The notes below the pieces were generated by a model that saw nothing but the letters and a program-made list of their open reading frames with translations, was not told the DNA's origin and did not search any database. Shown here one piece after another: positions 7,565 to 13,464 of a stretch of DNA of 13,464 bases (positions are counted from its first letter, which is position 1; each line of letters starts with the position of its first letter). Made by a program: the position numbers and the translations under genes. This stretch comes from CAWEHT01 sp963808455 (GTDB taxonomy: Bacteria; Chloroflexota; Anaerolineae; CG2-30-64-16). The stretch spans positions 1 through 13,464 of the forward strand of contig CAWEHT010000406.1 in NCBI GenBank assembly GCA_963808455.1. Reading direction: 5' to 3'.

Positions 7565-8664
7565 CTACCACGTACGTTGGAAGACGACCTCGTACACATA
7601 ATGACCCACGTCGAAATTTCGCGTTTTATGTTGCAGGTCGGCCTGGCAAGCCGCCAGGCTTGGCTCTGATTCGCAAGCGCAGTAACCGGCAGCCCACAGC
7701 AGAGTCGCATCCGGCCAGTCGTCCGTCATGCTCGGCGACACCTGGCTGCGGACATTCCCCGCGCCATCGACGATCTCGACCTGGCCGCCGCCCCCCCGGT
7801 AGATATCCCAGAGGGCGGTACCGGGTCCCTTGCCTTGCTTGCCCGTCGCAATGGTGGTGAAGGGCTTCAAGAGGTCGTGGACCAGGACGCCATCCAGTGG
7901 GTTGCCGGCCGCGTCCTGTACCCATACCCAGATGTTATGATTGCCGCCTGTGCATTGTTGCCCATCGAGGCCCACCGGGCGCAGCCGGAAGCTCTTGATT
8001 ACGTACTGCACGCCTGGCGACGGCGTGGAGGTCGTTGCCAGCGTGTTGGTCGTTGACGTGGTCGCTGCGGCAAGGGCCGTGGCAGGCACGGGTGGCGCCG
8101 GGGTGTCGCGGATCGCAGCCACGGCAGCCATGCTGCCGGTCAGGTTGACCACCTGGGCCGAAACCCACGCCAGCCCTTCGCTCGCATAAGACACCTGCAA
8201 CCAGTCTCCCGCAGCGTTTTGCGCCAGGACGTCCGCCGATTGGCCGCCACGCAGCCTGCCGATGACAGGGTAGGTCAGCCCCGGGCCGCTGCGGAGGTTC
8301 ACCACGCTTTCAGCGGTCACGCGCGGCCTGGCCGGCGTACCTGTGGTCGAACTGCAGCGAGCCTGGCTTGGATCGTGGGCGAAATAGCCGCCGTGGCGGT
8401 CAGGGTGGACGTAGGGACGATGCCGGCGCGACCCGGAACCAGCGTACTGGTTGCAGGGGCGGTTAAGGTGATCCCCGCGCTGGTAGCAGTGCGGCGCAGC
8501 GCGGTAGCATGTGCGTCTGTGGAAGTCGGGGATGGCCTGGCAGCGCCACAGCCAGCACCCGTGAGGATGATCACAAACGACACGAGGACCAATGCTAGGC
8601 CCGGAAGCTGCCGCCTGCGTGAAGCCGGCTGCGGGCAGCCCGTAGGAAGGTGAGTTGCGTGCAT
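7565..8664 (-). CDS. Putative lipoprotein with SH3b domain and novel C-terminal domain (one frame break)
   Basis: Start ATG 8664 (MHATHLPTG) has AAGG five bases upstream. Residues about 19-38 form an export signal (LPGLALVLVSFVIILTGAGC) with Cys39 as the likely lipidated residue, although the lipobox is imperfect. A Thr/Ser/Pro-rich spacer follows, then a bacterial SH3 domain at about 113-176 (VTAESVVNLRSGPGLTYPVI, DWLQVSY, GLAWVSAQVV). A second Thr-rich linker leads to a C-terminal domain of about 150 residues ending VVFQRTW. The frame changes between about 8320 and 8375; both sides read as one exported protein of about 366 residues. SH3b domains usually bind cell-wall peptides or other proteins. 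The C-terminal domain is homologous by eye to that of the next gene downstream, 95 bases away on the same strand, so the two are probably co-transcribed paralogue partners at the cell surface. Confidence 0.75.
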
Positions 8665-8694
8665 CTTGCCTTATGTTGCAGGACAGGATTCCGG

Positions 8695-8712
8695 GGCGCC
8701 GTGCCAGGCGCC
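8695..8712. repeat. Short GC hairpin upstream of the SH3b gene
   Basis: GGCGCC at 8695-8700 and 8707-8712 flank GTGCCA. It lies in the 236-base stretch between the tRNA gene and the SH3b gene start and might end or process the tRNA transcript. No T-run follows, and GGCGCC is its own complement, so chance is possible. Confidence 0.3.
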
Positions 8713-8900
8713 TCACGGGGACGTGGCGATCCCTCCTCACACAGATGTCCCCGCCCCACTGCTTATTGCCCGCAAAGCAGATCCTAAACTACCAGGTACT
8801 GCGCATGTTGCCAAACGCCACCGTCGCCCGGCATCCGCCACTGCCAGGCAGCACGTTTAGCAAGCCACGCTCAAAGCAGTATGATGCTGTGGTGTTTGAG

Positions 8901-8983
8901 TGCCGAAGGTGGGAGTCGAACCCACATGGGTGTCACCCCGCGCGATTTTGAGTCGCGTGCGTCTACCATTCCGCCACTTCGGC
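8901..8983 (-). tRNA. tRNA-Leu (anticodon CAA)
   Basis: The minus strand folds into a class II tRNA. The acceptor stem is GCCGAAG/CTTCGGC (8983-8977 with 8908-8902), with discriminator A at 8901. The anticodon stem is CGCGA/TCGCG with loop CTCAAAA, giving anticodon CAA at 8950-8948. A long variable arm (GGGGTGACACCC) and the T-arm GTGGG-TTCGACT-CCCAC follow. A long variable arm with anticodon CAA fits leucine, reading UUG. The 3' CCA is not encoded. Confidence 0.95.
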
Positions 8984-8993
8984 AGCTCATATT

Positions 8994-9031
8994 ACGAGGG
9001 AAAAAACCGGCCTTCTGGCCAGGTTTCTCGT
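8994..9031 (-). promoter_or_regulatory. Hairpin in the leader of the tRNA-Leu transcript
   Basis: ACGAG (8994-8998), AAACC (9004-9008) and GGCC (9009-9012) pair with CTCGT (9027-9031), GGTTT (9022-9026) and GGCC (9017-9020), around a TTCT loop (9013-9016). On the minus strand the inner stem is followed directly by a run of six T (9006-9001), like an intrinsic terminator. The larger stem buries part of that run. It ends about ten bases before the tRNA 5' end and lies downstream of the predicted tRNA promoter. Confidence 0.5.
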
Positions 9032-9043
9032 ATCAACGAATCG

Positions 9044-9055
9044 CGAGTATACTCG
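9044..9055. promoter_or_regulatory. 12-bp palindrome with a -10 element on both strands
   Basis: CGAGTATACTCG is a perfect palindrome. It supplies TATACT to the minus-strand tRNA promoter and, at 9048-9053, TATACT in the plus direction 25 bases before the ECF sigma start. The plus strand has only a weak -35 (near 9024-9030). It may be a shared bidirectional -10 or an operator. Confidence 0.5.
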
Positions 9056-9074
9056 AAGACGAATTGATCGTCAA
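9046..9074 (-). promoter_or_regulatory. Strong candidate promoter of tRNA-Leu
   Basis: On the minus strand TTGACG (9074-9069) and TATACT (9051-9046) are exactly 17 bases apart, each matching consensus at five of six positions. Transcription would start near 9039, about 55 bases before the tRNA. The -35 lies just upstream of the sigma-factor start codon at 9079 on the other strand. Confidence 0.65.
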
Positions 9075-9078
9075 ATCC

Positions 9079-9846
9079 ATGGCTTTGGTAGGCACCGGTA
9101 TCGGTCTCGGAGTCCTGGCTTCTGGAACGTTTCTGCGCGCCCTGTGGATGCGGACCCTGCCGGGCGCGGCGTGCGGCTGGCCCTATCTGGCCCAGGCCAC
9201 CGCGCACGAAGAGCCGGCGCACCTTAGCGGCCGCCCAGGCCAGCCTCGACGTCCCCAGTTCGATGAGGAAGCGCTTATCGCAGCTGCCCGGCGCGGCGAC
9301 CTGCCGGCCTTCAACCAACTCATCCTCTCTTATCAAGGCACAGCCTTCAACGTGGCCTACCGCCTCCTGAACGATCACGACTCTGCTGCGGATGCCACTC
9401 AGGACGGATTTCTCAAAGCTTACCGTAGGCTGGACCAATACCGCGGCGGTTCCTTCAAGGCATGGATCCTGCGTATCATCACCAATACCTGTTATGACGC
9501 TTTGCGGGCGCACCGCCGACGGCCCACCGTGGCACTCGAAAGCGACGAGGAGAGCGACGGCGAGCACGACGCTGCCCTGGTGGATGCTGCCGAGCGCCCA
9601 GACGATTACGCGCAGCGCCGGGAGCTGGCGGCGGCGATCCAGGCAGCCATCAGCCAGCTACCGATCGATCAACGCACGGTCATCGTGCTCTCTGACGTCG
9701 AGGGCATGAACTATCAGGAAATCGCCGAGGCCACCGGTGCCGCGCTGGGCACGGTCAAGTCGAGGTTGAGCCGGGCCCGTTCCCACTTGCGCGACATCCT
9801 GTTGCTGCAGAAGGAACTTCTGCCTGCGCAATACCGTCTAACATAG
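9079..9846 (+). CDS. ECF-type RNA polymerase sigma factor
   Basis: This is a sigma-70 family factor of the extracytoplasmic-function type, directing RNA polymerase to a stress or envelope regulon. Region 2 (about residues 68-140) shows AFNQLILSYQGTAFNVAYRL, DHDSAADATQDGFLKAYRRL and FKAWILRIITNTCYDALRAH. Region 4 (about 195-245) shows LPIDQRTVIVLSDVEGMNYQ, EIAEATGAALGTVKSRLSRA and RSHLRDIL. ATG 9079 gives 255 residues. The only later start is ATG 9148, and neither has a clear ribosome-binding site. Either way the protein has an N-terminal extension of 35-60 residues before region 2. With 9079 it includes a hydrophobic stretch (GTGIGLGVLASGTFLRALW), odd for a sigma factor. The anti-sigma gene follows 27 bases after the stop. 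Confidence 0.92.
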   Translation: MALVGTGIGLGVLASGTFLRALWMRTLPGAACGWPYLAQATAHEEPAHLSGRPGQPRRPQFDEEALIAAARRGDLPAFNQLILSYQGTAFNVAYRLLNDHDSAADATQDGFLKAYRRLDQYRGGSFKAWILRIITNTCYDALRAHRRRPTVALESDEESDGEHDAALVDAAERPDDYAQRRELAAAIQAAISQLPIDQRTVIVLSDVEGMNYQEIAEATGAALGTVKSRLSRARSHLRDILLLQKELLPAQYRLT

Positions 9847-9873
9847 AGCACATTGCCAAGGTGCCAACGGCCC

Positions 9874-12023
9874 ATGAAACTATCTTTCAGCAAGGCGCGG
9901 CGCGCCCATATCAGCACCCAGCTGCTCTCTGACTATTTGGACAACCAGACGAGCCGTGAGCAGCGCGCGAGCATCGAAGAGCACCTGCATGCCTGCGCTG
10001 ACTGCCGCGCCGAGCTGACGAGCCTGCGCCAGACGGTAGCCGTGCTGCGTTCCTTGCCCCGCCTGCCGGTGCCGCGCGCGTTTACCCTGTCTCAGGCGCA
10101 GGTGGGCGCTCGCCGGCCTGACGTCACCATGCCCTGGTACCTGGGTGCTGCCCGTGCCCTGGGCGCAGTGGCAGCCGTGGTCGTAGTGGCTGCCCTGGCT
10201 GTGTTTGTCACGAGCCGGTTCGACCACCGGCCGGCGCCATCGGTGGCCTGGGCGCCTCTGCCCCCTACCGGCTCGAACGCGGCCCAGGCACCTGCGGCGC
10301 GGCCCGCGGCCCCGGCGGCGCCCGCGAACACGGGTCAGCCCGGGATCACCTCTTCAGGGGCCTTCGAGGGCGCTGAAGGCGCCGTGCCCCAGGTAGCACT
10401 GCCTGCCCCTGCCGCAGCCTCTTCACCTGCATCGGCCTCCAGGCGGATCGTATTGAGCGCTCCGGCGCCCATTCCATCAGCCGTTCCAGGCGCGCCCACC
10501 GCCATGAGCGAGGCCCTGGCGCAAGCCGCAAGCGCGGCGAGGGTGACACCGCCGCCGGCGCCACAAGCTGCCCTGGCCTTGCCGGCCACGGAGCAGGGCC
10601 GCATGGGCGCAGCTTTCATGTCTCCAATCGGGCCTCCCGCTGGCAGCGGTGCCCCTGTCGGGCACGGCCGCGCTCGATGTCCCCGATGCCGATTTCCGCT
10701 GGGCCTGTGCCATCCTCGCCGGCGAGCGGGGGCGGGGCATCGCCTCCGTCCACGCCGGCGTTGGCAGCGCTGGTCCCGTCCCCAACCGCAACGCTGGGCA
10801 TATCGCTATCGCTGCCCCCTTCCGCCCCGTTGAGCGCGGTCTTGCCCGCCGGCGCCGGCATCGCCTACGCCGATCAACGGAGTCTGTCGGTGCTCGATGG
10901 GGCCGGCTCGCGCACGTTGCTGCAAGCAGCCGGTGTCGATCGGCCCAGCATCTCCCCGGACCGCGTCTGGATAGCCTATCGGGTGCAGCATGCCGGCTAC
11001 GCCGAGATCTGGGCCATACGCTGGAATGGGAATAACGCCCATCTGCTGGCCAGCGAGGCCGGCTTCCCCAGCCGCAATGGGGCCGGGGCAAATCCAGTGC
11101 GCGTGAACGCCGCTCGCTGGATCCCCGCCGGCCACGAACTGGCGTTGACGGTGAGCGAAGCGAAAGGGAATGCCGTCGAACTGTGGGCCGTGAGCGCCGA
11201 CGTGGGCAACTTGCATTTTGTGCTGGACCTCGGCAGCCAGGTGGGCAGGCCGGCTCAACCGGAAGCCTCAGGTCAGCCTGGAATCTGCCTTGGGGATGGT
11301 GCCCCCGTTGGGGGACCGTGGACCTCCTTCAGCTACGCTCCTGATGGCAAGGCGATTGCTTTACTGGCCCGCGGCGCGGCGGGGCAGGCGCCGGGCCATC
11401 TCTCGCTGTTTCGCCCTGACGGCACCGACGAACAGGTGGCCCTCCAGTTCGCAGCCAACACGCAGGGATGTGGGTACGAGAGCCAGCTGGCCTGGTCATC
11501 GGGCGGCAACACCTTGTGGGCAGCCATCCCCGACCCGGGAGCCGATTGCCGCGGCCCCGGTGGCCTGAGCCTGTATCGCGTGGCCAGCGGCGGGGCGGCC
11601 CAACTCGCCGGCCATATCAATGCCCTGGATACCTGCTGGTCGCCCGGCGCCGATGCCCTGATCTACCATGTTGCCGCAGCCGGCGGCAGCCAGACCCTGA
11701 ACCTGGCCAACGCCGACGGCAGCGATCCGCAAGCCTACGCAAATATCATCTCAGGCCACTTCGATAGCTGGTCGCCCGATGGCAAGCAGTTCCTGTTCGA
11801 TAGCGCGGGCCAGGTGTACACGGGCGCTCGAGGGCAGCCGGCACAGTTGGTGGGCCCCGAAAGTGCCATCTCCAGCCCAGGTTGGCTGGGCCCCGGCCAA
11901 GTGGTTTACCTGGCAGATCAGGGCAACGCGTGGGCGCTGGTTGCCAGCGGTGCGGACGGCCAGGCGGCGAGCTTTGGCCCGCCGCTGCCGAAGAATGTGG
12001 TCATCGCCATGACCCACCAGTGA
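9874..12023 (+). CDS. Anti-sigma factor with zinc finger, membrane span and exported beta-propeller (one frame break)
   Basis: This protein should hold the ECF sigma factor inactive at the membrane and release it on an outside signal. Start ATG 9874 has AAGGTG about 11 bases upstream. The cytoplasmic part (1-90) has the zinc anti-sigma motif HxxxCxxC (His37, Cys41, Cys44 in EEHLHACADCRAEL). A single span follows at about 93-112 (ALGAVAAVVVVAALAVFV), then a long Ala/Pro/Ser linker. The C-terminal part, about 400 residues, is a TolB/WD40-like propeller with repeated strands of the form (S/D).SPDGK..., e.g. ISPDRVWIAY, FSYAPDGKAIALL, TCWSPGADALIYH and DSWSPDGKQFLF. The frame changes in the linker between about 10625 and 10680. 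I treat it as one gene because the propeller half has no signal peptide or ribosome-binding site of its own. Joined length is about 716 residues. mutM starts 14 bases downstream. Confidence 0.82.
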
Positions 12024-12037
12024 CAGGGGCGTAGCCT

Positions 12038-12873
12038 ATGCCCGAGCTTCCCGAAGTCGAAACGACCGTCAATGACCTGCGCCCGCAACTGCTGGGCCGG
12101 CAGATCGTCGCGGCCCACGTGCTGTGGCCGCGCACCGTAGCCGAGCCGGACGCCGGGTCGTTGGCTGCGTCGCTGCCGGGCCAGCGCATCCTGAGCCTCA
12201 GCCGGCGGGGCAAATTCCTGCTGTTCGCCCTGGACTCGGGCATGACGTTGATCTGCCACCTGCGCATGACCGGCCGGCTGCGCGTGGAGCCGGATGGCGG
12301 CGAGCCACCCCGCGATCCTCACGTGCGGGCATGGTTTGGCCTGGCCGGCCCAGAAGGAGAGGGCCCACAGCGGCTGGTCTTCAGCGATGCCCGCAAGTTC
12401 GGGCGGTTCTGGCTGGTGTCGGATGCGCAGGGCATCCTGGGCGCATTGGGGCCCGAGCCGCTGGCGCCTGACTTCACCCCGGCGGTGCTGGGCGAGCGCC
12501 TGCACGGGCGGCGCGTCGGCCATCAAGGCGTTGCTGCTCGACCAGCACGTGGTGGCCGGCCTGGGCAACATTTATGCGGACGAGGCGCTGTTCGCGGCCG
12601 GCATTCACCCTTTGCGTTCTGCGGCGGCGTTGGAAAATGGGGAAATCGATCGGCTACACGCCGCGATCATCCAGGTGCTGCGCTCCACGGTGGGTGGCCG
12701 CGGCACGACTCTCCGCGACTACAGGCCACCCTATGGCGACAAGGGCAGGTTCCAGGACAAACTTGCGCGTGTACCAGCGCACGGGCCAACCGTGTGTGCG
12801 CTGTGGCGAGCCCATCTGCCGTATCCGCGTTACACAGCGCAGCACCCACTTCTGCTCCCAGTGCCAGAAATAG
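12038..12873 (+). CDS. mutM: Formamidopyrimidine-DNA glycosylase MutM/Fpg (two frame breaks)
   Basis: The enzyme excises 8-oxoguanine and ring-opened purines and then cuts the strand (AP lyase). The N-terminus PELPEVETT has the catalytic Pro2 and Glu3. Lys in RRGKFLLF is the conserved lysine, and ICHLRMTGRL, FSDARKFGRF and LGPEPL follow. After a frame change near 12510-12516 come IKALLLDQHVVAGLGNIYAD, the helix-two-turn-helix core, and RGTTLRDYRPPYG. After a second break at the three-A run near 12759-12761 come NLRVYQRTGQPC and the zinc finger CVRC...CSQC. With both corrected the length (about 278) is normal and every key residue is present, so a functional gene is likely. A further ORF reading to 12880 or 12887 is an artefact of the breaks. 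It starts 14 bases after the anti-sigma gene and may share its transcript. Confidence 0.92.
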
Positions 12874-12891
12874 GGAATAGGGAGTAGGTGG
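12871..12891 (+). repeat. Three imperfect 7-bp units after mutM
   Basis: TAGGGAA, TAGGGAG and TAGGTGG run in tandem from 12871, the first supplying the mutM stop codon. Short purine-rich heptamer runs of this kind may be simple repeats; here only three units are seen. Confidence 0.5.
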
Positions 12892-12905
12892 AGTTTCCTA
12901 CTTCC
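12881..12905. terminator. Possible bidirectional terminator between mutM and the YtxH-like gene
   Basis: GGAGTAGG (12881-12888) can pair with CCTACTTCC (12897-12905), with one bulged T, around an eight-base loop. It sits in the 38-base gap between two converging genes. T-rich bases follow only weakly (TTTC on the plus strand), so its strength is unclear. Confidence 0.4.
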
Positions 12906-12911
12906 TTTCAG

Positions 12912-13127
12912 CTACTCCTTGCGCCGCGGGGCACGCTTGGCCTCGGCGAATTGCGCCTCGAGCTCAGCCCGGCGCTCATCTGCCGCACGTTGCCCCTCCT
13001 CTAACACCTCTTGCCAGCAGCCGCGGAGGCTTTCCTGGAACGAGTTGCCCGATTGGGGGGTTAGCAGCAAGGCCGTGGCCGCACCGGCCAGGGCGCCCAG
13101 AATCATGCCAGCCAGGAACTTGTTCAT
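12912..13127 (-). CDS. YtxH-like small membrane protein
   Basis: Start ATG 13127 follows GAGGAG by six bases; the frame upstream overlaps the preceding gene and is not used. The 71-residue protein opens with a glycine-rich membrane helix (FLAGMILGALAGAATALLLT), followed at once by PQSG. It then has a charged, probably coiled helix (QEVLEEGQRAADERRAELEA) and a basic tail. The glycine-rich helix followed by (A/T)P.SG is the hallmark of YtxH-family proteins, which are general-stress or envelope-associated proteins of unknown mechanism. It starts 11 bases after the stop of the glutamate dehydrogenase gene, so the two are probably one operon. Confidence 0.75.
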   Translation of the reverse strand: MNKFLAGMILGALAGAATALLLTPQSGNSFQESLRGCWQEVLEEGQRAADERRAELEAQFAEAKRAPRRKE

Positions 13128-13138
13128 GTAACTCCTCA

Positions 13139-13464
13139 TCAAGGGAAGATATCGCGTTGCTCCCATACGGTGACCACACGCTGGATCGCCAGCATGGCAG
13201 CGCCATCGCGCAACGTCACCTTGCGCTCGCGGCTGAACTGCCACACCTGCTCAAAGGCTCGCGTCATGATCCGCTCCAACTCACGATTGACCCGATCCTC
13301 TTCCCAGTAAAAAGCCTCACGGTTTTGGACCCATTCGAAGTAGCTGGCGACCACGCCGCCGGCGTTGGCGAGGATGTCGGGGACCACCAGCGTGCATTTC
13401 CGGCCGAGGATCTCGTCGGCCTCAGGGGTGGTCGGCCCATTGGCCGCCTCCACGATCAGGGGGG
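13139..13464 (-). CDS. gdhA: Glutamate dehydrogenase, C-terminal part (cut by window end)
   Basis: This enzyme interconverts glutamate and 2-oxoglutarate with NAD(P). The visible 108 residues are the end of the nucleotide-binding domain and the C-terminal helices. LIVEAANGPTTPEAD corresponds to the conserved (E)GANGPTTPEAD segment, followed by VVPDILANAGGVVASYFEWV and QNREAFYW. The tail VTLRDGAAMLAIQRVV matches the family's C-terminus and ends DIFP. The family also includes leucine, phenylalanine and valine dehydrogenases, but the FEWVQN segment and ending favour the hexameric glutamate type. The 5' part lies beyond 13464. This stretch shows no frame break. Confidence 0.9.
   Translation of the reverse strand, partial: PLIVEAANGPTTPEADEILGRKCTLVVPDILANAGGVVASYFEWVQNREAFYWEEDRVNRELERIMTRAFEQVWQFSRERKVTLRDGAAMLAIQRVVTVWEQRDIFP

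Noticed and set aside
8841..8900. Inverted repeat CTCAAA...TTTGAG after the tRNA as its terminator
   Set aside because: The arms are only six bases around a long loop and no T-run follows on the minus strand, so it is too weak to call.
10677..12023. A separate TolB-like gene starting at ATG 10677
   Set aside because: It has no ribosome-binding site or signal peptide and would overlap the end of the anti-sigma frame. A single frame break in the Ala/Pro/Ser linker explains both parts better.
64..12873. Programmed ribosomal frameshifting as the cause of the frame breaks
   Set aside because: The breaks occur in unrelated housekeeping and accessory genes, in both directions, without a common slippery motif plus downstream structure. 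Read errors are the simpler cause.

Overview
The window is GC-rich and compact, and looks like a chromosomal piece of a member of Chloroflexota (Anaerolineae/Caldilineae/Ardenticatenia grade). The reasons are long Thr-Pro linkers in exported proteins, an anti-sigma factor fused to a beta-propeller, cNMP-fold and SH3b proteins, and genes for selenium-dependent molybdenum hydroxylase maturation. This taxonomic call is an inference from gene content. No CRISPR array, insertion sequence, rRNA or phage gene was seen.

Layout. Positions 1-1126 (minus): the possible start of yqeC, then yqeB (three frame breaks) and a translationally coupled 70-residue ORF. Positions 1218-2736 (minus): an RsmF/NOL1-NOP2-Sun rRNA cytosine methyltransferase, probably from a leaderless transcript. 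Positions 2975-3196 (plus): a small YjfB-family protein with its own promoter. Positions 3265-4405 (minus): an acyl-CoA dehydrogenase. Positions 4406-4784: gene-free, with two perfect hairpins. Positions 4785-8664 (minus): two adjacent genes that share a C-terminal extracellular domain I do not recognise. One is a lipoprotein with an SH3b domain; the other is a roughly 890-residue membrane protein with four cNMP-fold domains inside and the shared domain outside. Positions 8901-8983 (minus): tRNA-Leu(CAA). Positions 9079-12873 (plus): ECF sigma factor, anti-sigma factor with zinc finger, membrane span and exported beta-propeller, then mutM. Positions 12912-13464 (minus): a YtxH-like protein downstream of a glutamate dehydrogenase cut by the window edge.

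The centre of the window (about 4785-12023) is the most interesting part. An envelope-sensing sigma/anti-sigma pair lies divergent to two envelope proteins with a shared unknown domain. Between them is a short region with a palindromic -10 element (TATACT on both strands) and a good minus-strand promoter for the tRNA. A functional link between the two sides is only a hypothesis.

At least eleven frame breaks occur in seven genes. In every case the protein family continues across the break in another frame, and several breaks sit in short homopolymers or GC repeats. This points to sequencing or assembly indels rather than gene decay, so the broken genes are given here as single genes with break positions.
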